Positions 1 to 10,578 of a DNA stretch of 64,000 nt are shown in pieces (position 1 is the first letter of the stretch; the number at the start of each line of letters is the position of its first letter). Made by a program: the position numbers and the translations under genes. The notes below the pieces were generated by a model. That model did no database searches. It had not been told where the DNA came from and worked only from the letters and a program-made list of their open reading frames with translations. Location of the stretch: the NCBI GenBank assembly GCA_964023275.1, contig OZ029927.1:20512762-20576761 (forward strand), read 5' to 3'. This DNA is from Norana najaformis (lineage: Eukaryota > Annelida > Clitellata > Crassiclitellata > Hormogastridae).

Positions 1-962
1 TCCTCCCACTGAGTGTTGCCGTCCTTCAGTATGCAGGCGACACCCAGTTTATGCCCATGGTCCGGCGGAGGTGGCCCCAGCCTTTTCCTCGATGCCACTT
101 ATGTTCTTGACCTATGGATGTCCTCCAATCGCCTCCGTTTGAACTGTAATAAGACCCAGTTCACCTGGCTTGGCGGCTGCTTGCAGCATTGCAAGACTGA
201 TCTCTCCTACTTACGCCAGAGATTTCCGGATACCTTCTTCTCTACTACGGTCCGGGATCTCGGGGTTTATGTTGGACCAGGAGCTTAACCTGTCGGCTCA
301 TGCTAACAGCGTCTCTCGCTCTTGTTTTGACCATCTTCTTCAGCTCCGTACCATTCGCCGTACTCTTTCCTTCCACGCTATCTCCACTCTGGTCCATGCC
401 CTCATTTGCACTAGGGTTGACTTTGGTAACGCCAACTTTAACGGCCTACCGATAGCCAACATTGCAAAGCTGCAGTCTCTGCTTTACTCCTCTGCTCGTC
501 TCATTGGGGCATTCCAAAATATGGCCACATCTCGTCTTATATTCGTGACACTCTTCACTGGCTCCCCGTCCAGCAGCGTGTCCACTTTAAGATCCTCTCC
601 CTCATGCGCAGTTGTGTTGTTGGCTCTGCTCCCCTTTACCTCATTGACTTCTGCACTTTGGTCTCCTCGTTGCCGGGGCGTAGCACCCTTCACTCGGCCA
701 ATCAAGATCTCCTGTTTGTCCCGCGAATGCGCACCGCTACTGCCCAGTCCAGAAGCTTCGCCTACGTTGGTCCCACTTGCTGGAATCGTCTCCCTTGAGA
801 ATTGTGGCTTGAGCTCCTTTTTCTTCCCTCTCAGCGTTCCGCAGGCGCCTAAAGACTGTACTGTTTAACAGTGATTTTACTTGTTCCGGTCGGAAGCACC
901 TCTGTTGAGTTTGTCTTCTAACAGGCGCTATATAAACCTCGAATTACAATTGCAGTTACAGT
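1..962 (+). mobile_element. 3' part of a non-LTR retrotransposon (LINE), decayed
   Basis: Fragments of the C-terminal half of a reverse-transcriptase polyprotein appear in successive frames: 'LWMSSNRLRLNCNKTQFTWLG' type residues near 110-170, 'STLVHALICTRVDFGN' near 390-430, and the C-terminal 'RTATAQSRSFAYVGPTCWNRLP' type block near 730-798. The element ends near 900-962 with a 'GGCGCTATATAAA'-like 3' UTR end and a short TTACAG/TTACAA repeat tail, typical of L2/CR1-like LINEs. At least two frameshifts make it non-functional. It is cut by the window edge and lies directly upstream of the intron leading to the stalk exon of gene A. Confidence 0.8.
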
Positions 963-1330
963 TAGTATGTAGTATTTTCATACATTAATTTTTACAGTGA
1001 AAACGTGATAATTGTAATTGTAAAGGTAATTGTAAATGTAATTTGAGATTTATAAGTGGTCTTTATGTAAGACTATAATAAATTTTGACTGCAGCGCAAA
1101 CATAACTACCGCAGTCACGTGAATTTAGACTCAAGGCAATGCATTGTTTCTTTTACGGTGAGCCGCTCAGAACTCGTGTAAGATAATATGTTTTCTCATG
1201 AGAAAATATAAGTTTTCAAAAGGCGGCCGACAGGTCTTCTATGAATAGTTTCATGAGCATTTCTCATTTGAATATTCCGGTAAACTGTCCATGGATGGTA
1301 ATACTTGAAGTTTTAACTATTTTCCAGCAG
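963..1330. other. Intron 5 remnant of gene A, no gene
   Basis: This stretch matches the intron between the CTLD2 and stalk exons in B (about 16450-16762) and E. It ends in a good 3' splice site (TTTTCCAGCAG) at 1330. No coding sequence was seen in it. Confidence 0.6.
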
Positions 1331-3462
1331 ACGAAAAATCGGATACATCGACATCAGCAGCTGCCTCCCTTTCTGTTCAATCAACTACCACAACCCGTCG
1401 TTTATCGTCGTCATCATCTACTATGATTAATACTACTACAACCCCTACAACTACCAAGACTACTAAAACCTTTACAACTACCAAGACTGCTGTAACTCCT
1501 ATAACTGACAAGACTGCTTCAACCACTTTTACGACTTGCACATCACCAATAAATTCGTCTGAGGTTCAAAGAACTGGTATTGCGCAGGAGGCGTTATCCT
1601 CAAAAGGTATTGGATGAATATCAAAATTGCTACGCTTTTCTCGTCAGTTTTCTTATTATTTATGAACAGGGGAACTAATTCCCAATACCGAAAATTGTGG
1701 CATTATGATTATCAATATTATCGACAGCAGAGCCGCAGTATTGCTGGTCTCAGAAAAACTACAGTTCCACACACAACAGGATCACACTTCGGAAATGCTT
1801 CTATCGAGTCGTGTGAACAAGTGTTTCCGGTGCTTTTTGCCATTCTTCGTCGAGCTCTGCAAGTGGTCGGCCAAATCTATTTATGCCGTTGTTGCATTGC
1901 TTTTGTTAAGTTTATTCGTCGGTCAAATGATTCTCTATTCATTTGATTCGACTCCAAGGTGAATTAAAATAACAATTAACACTTTTCTGTAACAATAACA
2001 ATTAACACTTTTTAGTAACAAATTTCTTACTCTGCATTACTCTCCCTCACTGCTTAGAAGCAACCATCTCTGTGCATTATGATATCGGAACTATAAGAGT
2101 TTCCTGATTAGATTAGAATAGATTATCAGTCGTATTTGATCTGGAAAAGAGAAGATACTTAAGGACCTATAAAAATGCCATCACATTATGTCATTGTAAT
2201 GTATATTATTTTATTACATTGTAATGCATGGCACTGCATTGTATTGTTATATATTGTACTGTAGAACATCACAGCATGCCATATTAACACACCCGTTACA
2301 TTAAGCTACACGCGCTCTGCACTAGGCAACATGTGGTCGGCTACGTTGCCTTATAATTTCTGCTGCACTGCTCTGCACTGGTATAACAACGGACGTGTTT
2401 CAATTGTTTTTGTAGGACTGTTCGTCTCGTTCCCCATAAAAGAATTTCTCATCATCGTTTTGTTATTCTTTGCCGTTGTTTTCATTATCGTGGCCATAAC
2501 AGTTGTCCTGCGAAAGCGCAAATGGTAAGTAGTTACAATCGCTGGAATGCGTTTTTACGTATTCTTGTCTAGTATTCAAACAGTTAAAGAATTCAAAACA
2601 GTGATCCATGTTTCAGTATTTGCCGGGGCCAAAATCTTACATACTGAATTCTTAGTCCTTCGTGTTCCACTTTTCCACATCGACAACGTAGGTTCTCCGC
2701 TGTTCTATTGTAACTAATGTTAAGTTTTTCACCTGGATGGTTTGCAAACCACCCGCAGAATTCGCTTCCTTTATCAAATCTAAAAATATTCAGAAGCTCA
2801 CCTTTGAGGCCAGTAACTTGATTGAGAATGCGACCTATACAATAGATTCGTGTAGCAGGTAAATTTGTTTTGCTGTAGTTTTTGCCAATCTGATATATGC
2901 TATAAATTGTTACTGAACAGTCATTGAACGAGTGAAAAACCACTAAAAAAGTAGAGAATTATACTATTTACGTTTCTACAAATCTACAAATTGCCATTTC
3001 GCTAATTTGTCAAATCACATGCAGCGAAAGCGAATATCTAAACCCAAAACTAGTAGTAAAGCGATTCGAGTTGTATGTTGCACGAACCACATCATTAACC
3101 GCGGCTGAAGTGCAGTTGCTTTTCCCATGTAGGTCCACGTTAATGGGCCCAAAGTGGAAAAATTGTATTCTTTTCTCAGGAACTGCTGCCACTGTACTAT
3201 TCATGATTTATGTAGCGCTAGACGTAATGAAGAATCATACTTGAAGAAGACTAAGCAACAAAGTGAATCGCCCTCATCTGTTTACGAAACCCTGGTTCCT
3301 CACAATGGAGCGTCAGATGGTACTGTTCCGCCCGATAACACTATCTACGCCGAGTTGGAACTGAATCAATGGCCAACGCCTTCCAACAATGCCATCTACG
3401 CCAACGTTCAGCCCATAGGCGAGCCGGAGAAATGGGCAAAAACGTTGTCTACGCCGATCTAG
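1331..3462 (+). CDS. Gene A (3' part): lectin-like receptor stalk, TM and ITIM tail
   Basis: Three exons of the tandem receptor family are present: stalk 1331-1606, transmembrane 2416-2524 and cytoplasmic tail 3216-3462. The stalk is Thr/Ser-rich (repeats of TTTK/TTTP type) and ends ...LSSK. The TM exon encodes IKEFLIIVLLFFAVVFIIVA followed by RKRK, a stop-transfer signal giving type I topology. Splice sites are AG/GT, with phase 1 into the TM exon and phase 2 into the tail. The tail carries SVYETL (canonical ITIM), TIYAEL and AIYANV, then stops at 'STPI' like genes B and E. Signal-peptide and CTLD exons are not in the window; a LINE fills the DNA just upstream, so they are either further 5' or lost. 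Receptor function is inferred from architecture. Confidence 0.75.
1739..1958 (+). other. Possible alternative transmembrane exon of gene A
   Basis: This block lies between the stalk and TM exons and is conserved in all copies. Read from an AG at 1737-1738 to a GTGAAT donor after 1958, it enters in phase 1 and leaves in phase 2, exactly like the regular TM exon. It is open for about 73 codons and includes a hydrophobic stretch SIYAVVALLLLSLFVGQMIL. It could replace the normal TM exon. The polypyrimidine tract before the acceptor is poor, so use is unproven. Confidence 0.35.
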
Positions 3463-3888
3463 ACTTTCTGCAGAAAGTCCAGCAAAAGCCAAAGAATGTT
3501 GGCAAAGTAGCCGTCTGTCTCAATCCTATTTATTCCATGCCCTGCGAGCCACCCACTTGCGACATCAACACAGTGTATGCCGAACTCTTCAAAATCAGGT
3601 TAACCAACTATAACAACTGGACCTGTTTTCATCAAGAATGCAGTTGCTGATCAACAAGATATATACTCCTTGGCTTCACAAATCCCATTACACGATCCCA
3701 CTGTAGTTTATTCAGCATCTAATAAGCCAAGAAAAGCATCTACACAAACGAGCAAAGAAGTTCAGGATGCGGATCATAACAATCTAGAGGCGAATAAAGT
3801 GAAACATCCAACAACAACTAGAGGTACTAGTCCGCATGATAAAAATGGAATTTATGCAGAGCCATGCAAACTGAAAAAGTCACCTTAA
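3463..3888 (+). pseudogene. Frameshifted remainder of the gene A cytoplasmic tail
   Basis: Beyond the stop at 3462, other frames still encode the rest of the long tail seen intact in gene C. First comes ...GKNVVYADLDF...IYSMPCEPP...NTVYAELF (about 3430-3600), then after a +1 shift ASQIPLHDPTVVYSASNKPRK...GIYAEPCKLKKSP ending at 3888. The first shift is a net one-base loss relative to gene C just before GGCAAAAAC; a second lies near 3595. The tyrosine motifs are preserved but not translatable in one frame. Confidence 0.7.
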
Positions 3889-6273
3889 CCCTTGTATACA
3901 ACCCTGGCCTATCTTTGCTGCACCATCGCTTGACCAGAATCCATTGAAGAACATGCCTCGACCATTTGTCATGCGTGTATCCATGCACTTAATATAGCGC
4001 CTTTTAAGAGTCTTCCTAAAGCGCTGCATTTATGGCTACCTAACTGGTTTAAATATTTGTGTATCAAGGTTTTTTAAGAAAGTTTGCTTAACAGACTATA
4101 ATGCAAAAATACGTTTGTACAACAGAAGACATTAAAGTCCAACGCAGGAGACGGCAATATGATCCGGAATTGATGTACAGGAACGAGGCGCCTGCATTGC
4201 ACCAAACTTCCGCTTTTAGTACAAATATTTGTCATAGATGAATATCATATATCATGTTCTGGTACTTATATTCGGATGCAATATATAATAGCATGTAATG
4301 AGACTCCTGTTAGTCGATGACAGTAAACCACGTCATGTTATCCTAATATCATTAATCGAGAATTTTAAATATTCGACGAATTTGTGATTGCATGCACTTT
4401 TATCTTGTTACAATTAGGAAAGGAAAAACTGAAATTGTCTTTTTATCTAATGGTACAATTAACTTCTGTAAAATACTGAGGTGTTGCCTTAATTATAGAG
4501 CTTACTACTAAATTGACTTTGGGTTATATAAACTTACCGAAACCTGTGATATAAATGTAATTCCAAATCTCAGAAATTTCTCGGCGCCACGCGACAGCCG
4601 CGTTAGTAACACCAGATTAAATACCGGGCTATACCTAATCTAATCTAATGACTTCTATTGCGCCGTTATCATAATGCCCAAGGTATCAATCGATGTTCGC
4701 AGTCAAATATCATTTACCGTTGGAGAAGCCGGGTCTAATTCTTATAAAAGCCGGGATAGCCAAGTTTTTTGGTAAAATCTGTCTAGGGATCACAGAAGCC
4801 ACCTTACAAATAGCGTTTGTAAAAGATGAGTCACTGAAATCCGGCTCATTGTAGCGCAACCAGGATATGTTTTAGTCTGCTCTACTCGAGAGTGGTTTAT
4901 GGTGTAATTGCGGTTGACTGTAGAGCCGTGACGAATGCGCCTCTTTATATGATATCCGGACTCTAATATTCTTCATCGGAATTTACGTTGGGCCTGCGTG
5001 AAACCTCCATCTCATGTCACAAGACTGCTCGCCTCTGACATAATGTGCTGATTATGCATATATTCGTGCATCAATATGGGCCTATGAATGTGGATTAATT
5101 AATTAAGGAGTACCTTTAATCTAAGAAAATTTCACTGCCAACCTTCCTCCTCGACGGCTCAGATTCATGAAATATTATCCAAGTATTACGGTCTACATTG
5201 TTTGAGAGTTGTGATTCCTAATGTCATGTCATGACCCGGTTAACCAAATAGTAAGCAAACCATAAACTTGATTTTCGGAGGGCACCGGAATATACTACCT
5301 AACCTACACTTTTGGACCATACCCCCTACTTTTTCAAACTGATAATGAACAATGCCCATAAAATTTAGTTTGAGCCTGATGAACCCGAACTCCTAAAGGG
5401 GGTGATGTCGTGTACTGAATCTGCAGAGTGTGAAGATGAGTTTGATAGCAGTTACTCGTTTGAAACCTAACAGTTTTGATCGAAACAGTTCATCTTCATC
5501 ACTAGGCTGTATCTTTTAACCCTCGGTTCATGGCACTCACCATAATGTATATATATACGTTCGTCTCGATGCCCCAATGTCAGGTTCATCGTATTCATAT
5601 CTGCCAAGCCTAATAGCTATAATTTACGTGAGCAATCCAAAAGTACGAGCGTATCGTAATAATATTGGGATTGATTGCTTTGCATTGTCAGTTGCATTAT
5701 ACTACTCTACAATGAATTGCAGAAAATTCAGCTAAACGTCAGAAATAATACAGTACAAGTCTGAATATTCATAAGCTTTTGAATTAGGTCAAATATTAAG
5801 GAAAGAATTAAAAATAGCAACAACGACAACTCACTTGCGAGAACTAATAAAAATGCATTTTCACACGTCGACCCTAATTACTTCATTTTTAGGCCGAGAA
5901 ACCCCTCAATTTCAATTACTAATTACTATTTATTGCCTGGACTATTTAAGCGAGGACATCCAGTCCCTGCCTAGTCCTACACAGTTAAGAGCTCTACTTT
6001 CAAGCTAAGCAACAGTTTCACTAAAAGACAAATGACTCATCATATAATGCACCGATGCATCCATTAACTTCCTTTTTCAAAGCTAGCTGCGTACAGAAAT
6101 GCGCAGAGCGTAACGTTTAGTTAAGTTACGCAAGTTGACGAATCAAAGCGAATCTCATTATTCCGTGTTATAATATAGGTTTACCAAAAAAGAGAAAAGG
6201 CTCCTAAGCTAGCCCTGAGGCGTTGTCATTTGTTTGAAGTGCTACCGAATTTGTTTTTCTTAGACTCGACGTA
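3889..6273. other. 3' flank of gene A, no gene seen
   Basis: This stretch is homologous to the DNA after B (19444-21390), D (48850-51660) and E (61271-63236). It holds a possible ATTAAA poly(A) signal at 4131-4136, which also occurs in B, D and E, and short TA-rich runs. I see no coding potential. Confidence 0.6.
4131..4136 (+). other. Candidate poly(A) signal ATTAAA, gene A
   Basis: ATTAAA in the context GAAGACATTAAAG, about 240 bases after the end of the tail remnant. The same element sits at the matching place in B (19695), D (49081) and E (61521) but is altered in C. Confidence 0.3.
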
Positions 6274-7612
6274 TAATAATAATAACAGTAATAATAATAA
6301 GAAGAAGACAATTTACATAGCGCCGTAGCACGACCGAGGTCGAAAAAATGGCGCTGTACATTCACCAATGCATTCACCCGTCGAAAGATAGACTTTAAAG
6401 GAAAGTTTTTAGCCGTGTTTTAAATGTGTCCAGTGAAGGGGACGACTTGACATGCTCGTGAAGACTGTTCCACGCCGCCGGTCAGGGCAACCGCGAAGGA
6501 GTGTTCTCCGAATTTTGTTGCGGTTCTGCGGACGGTTCACAGACGATCGTAGTTGGTAAACCCGCCGCATATCCGCTCATCGAGTGTAGAAATTAGTTAC
6601 AGTTACAGTTACAGTTAATAGGCTAAGTAAGCTATATTGGCTTTTAGTGCCTATATCGATCCATTCAACACTCAAGCTCGATCGACTGTATCATCGGCTG
6701 TAACAACTGAGTGGAGTCCGGAGCATCGCCATTTAAGGCCTTGTATGTCATCAGACACTGCTTGCAAGTGATCCGCTGCGGGACACGCAACCAGTGAAGA
6801 TTGTCCCGCAGCAGAGCGGTGACATGGTCGGATGGTATCTTGTCGCGAAAGGAGACGGACAGCAGAGTGTAACACAGATTGAATTCGTGCAAGTTGGCAG
6901 GATGGCAGACCCGCCAGCAGGTTGTTGCAGTAGTCGATTCGGGAGACTATGAAGTTGTTGACTAGTTTAATTGCTGCCGAGGTTGGAATTAACCTGAATA
7001 TGGATTTTATTTGGCGCAGTTGATAGAAGCAGCCCTTAACGAGTTGACTGATCTGGGTCGTCATTGCCACGCGGCTGTCCAGATAGAAACCAAGGTTACG
7101 AATAGTGTGGCTCACGTCTCCATCCGGGAGAGCAAAGCAACCTCCGTCGATAAGAAGGTGACGCCGCGGAGTAGTGCACCACAGAAATTCTGACTTCGAC
7201 GGGTTAATTCTGAGACGGTTTGAGGACATCCAGTGGGAGATCCGTTCTATACACAGCAGCACTCGCTGCTTAAGATCGGTTGCCTGTGATGGGTCGCAGA
7301 AAAAGTACAGCTGTGTATCGTCCGCGTAGCAATGATGAAGAGGACCATGTGCGCGTACGATCTCCTCCACGTTAGCTGTATATAAGACGAAGAGAAGCGA
7401 ACCAAGCACAGTTCCCTACGGGACACCACCGGTAACCAATCGCGGCGATGTCTCTTCCTCAACAAGTTGAACCGACTGTGTTCGCCCCCGGAGCTATGAC
7501 TCTAGTCATGTAAGGGCCTGAGCCTTAACTCCGAACGAACAAGCTAGTCGCCTGATTAGAATGTCATAGTCTACAGTGTTGAATGCAATCGACATGTCCC
7601 GCAATGACAGAA
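6274..7612 (-). mobile_element. LINE insertion(s) in the gene A 3' flank
   Basis: The minus strand encodes RT pieces: a 'FNTVDYDILIRRL' region near 7590, then SLLFVLYTANVEEIVRAHG, HHCYADDTQLYFFCDPSQ (the RT YADD active site), SHWMSSNRLRINPSKSEFLW and a C-terminal region to about 6670. A TAACTG repeat near 6597-6620 looks like one LINE 3' end. A second 'GGCGCTATGTAAATT' 3' end with a TTA-rich tail lies at 6274-6360, so two nested LINEs are likely. B, D and E lack this insert: there the sequence left of 6274 joins directly to that right of 7612. It is 5'-truncated and dead. Confidence 0.75.
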
Positions 7613-7822
7613 GATACAAAGGACAAGTGGCAAGTCCTCTCACTCGCCGTCAGATCTTCCCATCGAGAGTGTGCACGATTAGTGTTTTCATATTCTAGCT
7701 GAGTTGGCTAGGGGGCACAAGTGGAACGAAATGCCGAAACAAATTTCTTTCTGGCGGGGATTTGAACCTGCGAGCTTACGATTAACAGCCCAGGACGCTA
7801 ACCACTAGACTATCGCGCACCA
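7613..7822 (-). repeat. tRNA-derived SINE, gene A flank
   Basis: On the minus strand the element begins with a tRNA-like head with A-box TAGTCTAGTGG, an anticodon-stem region GGGCTGTTAAT resembling tRNA-Asn(GTT), and B-box GGTTCAAATCC, followed by an unrelated body. Copies sit at the same place in the B, D and E flanks, so insertion predates the duplications. Confidence 0.6.
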
Positions 7823-8415
7823 GTTAAAAGTTGAATCTCTTGAATCCATGTTTCAGTGGTTCATCCCAAATGCCTTATAGATGACATACTTTTACAAAAA
7901 ATAAAGTATCATGGCCCTAAAAGATTTGCCCAGTTAGGCCTTCAACAGCGAGCGCTGAATAGTTAATATAGACTGCCGTACAAGCCCATCAAAACGGCCT
8001 AAACTTAAAAAATTTTATACAACGGCTAAAGTAAAACCCGACAATCGAAATGCGACCATTCCTGTCCATGACTTTTCACGAGGCTAAAAACCAATATGTA
8101 ACACATAATTTATGTTGCGCCCTTTCAGAGATCTGCACTCAGGAGTTTCCAACTCCTCCTTGGCGAAAAAGAAGCGTTTGACTTATGGCAGAAGGCGCCT
8201 TAAATAGCCGCCGGATCCATAAGTGAGGGAGCAACAGGAAGATCTTTTTGGATATATATATATATATGTGTGGAAGGATCTTCCTCTTGCTCTGGCATAT
8301 ATACATATACAACAGATAAGAGATCATGTTGCATAACAGTGGTGCATGGAAAGGGACAACCAGTTCACCCTCAGAATGGGTTCTACATGATTGCAGTGAC
8401 AGTCACCTTCCTCTT
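7823..8415. other. End of unit A, with imperfect palindrome and TA run
   Basis: Near 8230-8295 an AGGAAGATCTTTTTGG - (TA)n - GGAAGGATCTTCCTC imperfect inverted repeat marks the end of unit A. Related sequence lies at the ends of units B (about 22030), D (52284) and E (63860). No gene was seen. Confidence 0.5.
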
Positions 8416-9474
8416 GTTCCCTTCTTTTCTTGGTTCACCTCTTTCCTCCTCTCACCTTATGACACAGAGTTTTTATGTTTATTTCGCATATCTGTATAAC
8501 TTGTTAATAATGCCTTGGAAATAGGGACCGGATCCTGTATTAGCCAGTAGCTTACATTAGACTCATGTTGCACTGTATTCTAGTGCAACATGTAGTCTAG
8601 TGATATATTGATTGTAAAATTTTTAGTTTGATGCAGTAAACAGTTTTGATTGATTGAGATTGTAGGATCGCTTCACGATCGAAGTAATAAGCGTGAGTGT
8701 AAATGTAGATGGTTTTCTACGGCGACCGTATGGCCTCGATCCTGCTCATTTCAATGAATTTATCTGATGAGATCCTTCACCACCGCTGCCAGTTTGAATG
8801 GGCGCCACGCCATTTAATGTCCCATTGTACGGATCGTGTGTGTGGACGATTTCGTATGACAAACGTTTAGACTCGACCCTGCTCCTATGAATTTATCGGG
8901 TCAGATCGTTTACCACCGCTTCATTTTGAAACTCTGAATGCGTTCTGAGCAACCTTTAGGTCTCTGTGCACAGACCAAGATAAATGTAAATGTGCAACGG
9001 TTTCTATAGCGTCCTTATGGCCTCGATGCCGTTCATTTTTCAATAAACTCATTTAATGTCCCCGTGCACGGAACAATAGGCCTTTTAGGATTTTATCTAA
9101 CGCCAGCATTGTTCGTACATGGGCATGTAACTGAAGTGACGCAAGATGCTCCTAAGGACCGCGATGGTAAAGGGCCTCACAAGATAAAATTGTTGAAAAG
9201 AAGAGTTGAGGCTGTACGGTCGATAAAGTTGGCAAGTGATAGCCCAAAGGCCCAGAAGCTATGCACAATATGTTCATCGTAAACAGACTAATTATGGCGG
9301 GGTTTATATTAGTGCAGTTTGTTCAGTTTCATTACGTACGGCAAAGGATAAGGGTATAATTAAGACCCAATGAGATCAGATGACTGACATGGTAACCGAT
9401 CGTTTCAGCGCTCGCCTTACAACACGGGATGTGCGGGTAAGAGATTACTCTGAAAGGGTCAATGAGTATGTACC

Positions 9475-9624
9475 TTGATAATAATTTTAGTATTAATAAT
9501 AACAGTAATAATAATTAAAAACTACTTAATAGTAGTAATAATAATATGTATCATGTATGCCTCGGTTAAAGAAAAAGTAATAGTAGTAGTACTAGTAGTA
9601 GTAGTGGTAATGGTAGTAGTAGTA

Positions 9625-9672
<48 letters not shown>
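9475..9672. repeat. (TAA)n / (TAG)n trinucleotide microsatellite
   Basis: Runs of TAA, TAG and TGG-type triplets. Shorter versions occur at the same place in the other 5' flanks (about 11395, 25835, 53390). Confidence 0.85.
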
Positions 9673-9673
<1 letters not shown>

Positions 9674-10094
9674 ATTCTTACATACATACAATATAAGCAA
9701 AAAGCATTCATGCGAACACAAGAAACAAGCTCATCGAAGCATCCTTTAGTCATGAGTATCTCGTGTAACCGGAAGATGAGTGAGTGTTAATGTCAGGCAT
9801 TTTAAAAAACGATTGGCTTCTTGGGTGGGGAACATTTTCCGCAATGAAATGGACCTTGTTTACAAACTGAAATGGTATGCCGAAAGAAAATTCGGCACAT
9901 CAACAAATTTTTATGGGCTTGCCAAAAGAGTCAGCTTTAACTATGGACATGTGATGGAATATTCATAACTCGCCTCGTTCAATAATACAAGATGGATGCG
10001 GGTTCTTAGGTACAGGGATATGTTGGCTGAAGTGCAAACACGACTACAACATACCCATAACTCGAAAATCTTTCCTTACGAGTCTCTTGCTACG

Positions 10095-10123
10095 TATATA
10101 AGTTAACAATATCACATGACGTA
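10095..10123 (+). promoter_or_regulatory. Conserved TATATAAG / TGACGTA block (copy 1)
   Basis: TATATAAG at 10095-10102 and the CRE-like TGACGTA at 10117-10123. The pair recurs at 11955-11983 and 26370-26398, and partly at 53911. It lies about 0.8 kb upstream of signal-peptide exons in C and E. It could be a distal promoter or a non-coding first exon region; function is inferred. Confidence 0.3.
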
Positions 10124-10578
10124 TATGGATGCGAAGTCTTTGCACAGATTTCAAAGGTAAAATGCACATTAATCAATGTGCTGTCGTGCCATCCTTAGCT
10201 GAGCTCAACAAGGAAGTAACAGTGCTCACAACAGATCTATCTCTTTGTTACACAACTCCAAATTCTTGCAATAAATTAGAGTATATAAGTGATAATGACC
10301 CTCTTACATTGGCTCATTCGGAGGCGCATCGATTAGTGCAAATCCATACTATAGTTGCCCTACTCAAGTTCAGAATCCATCAGCTTCATTCTATCCTCAA
10401 CTGTTCCAATGAACGGTAAAACAGTGAACAGCTGTAACATAGTAAGTCCTGTGTACAGTGGAACTCAGCTGTGACCCAATGGATAAATGGTTTACGCATG
10501 TTAAAATCATGATGCTCCAGAATCAGATACAACACCCGCTTATGATAACAGCGAAAGGCATTCATCCTACATCCTGCT

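Larger units (their letters stand above)
8415..10578. repeat. 5' flank segment, first tandem copy
   Basis: This segment carries the landmarks found upstream of genes C and E: a 'GCGACCGTATGGCCTCGA' block near 8723, a CCCGTGCACG block near 9060, TAA/TAG microsatellites, a TATATAAG plus TGACGTA block at 10095-10123, and a CCCTCTTACATTGG block near 10300. It is followed immediately by a second copy (10579-12440) rather than a gene. No ORF is convincing. Confidence 0.6.

Noticed and set aside
3430-3450. Programmed -1 frameshift at GGCAAAAACG in the gene A tail
   Set aside because: It does not fit the X XXY YYZ heptamer, the site differs in B and E (GGCAAAAGCG), and further shifts are needed downstream. 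A plain indel is simpler.
7747-7822. Functional tRNA gene
   Set aside because: A- and B-boxes are present, but the acceptor stem does not pair and the head is joined to a SINE body; copies B, D and E are degraded.
9475-9696. Ile/Val-rich small ORF
   Set aside because: It is a translation of TAA/TAG repeats.
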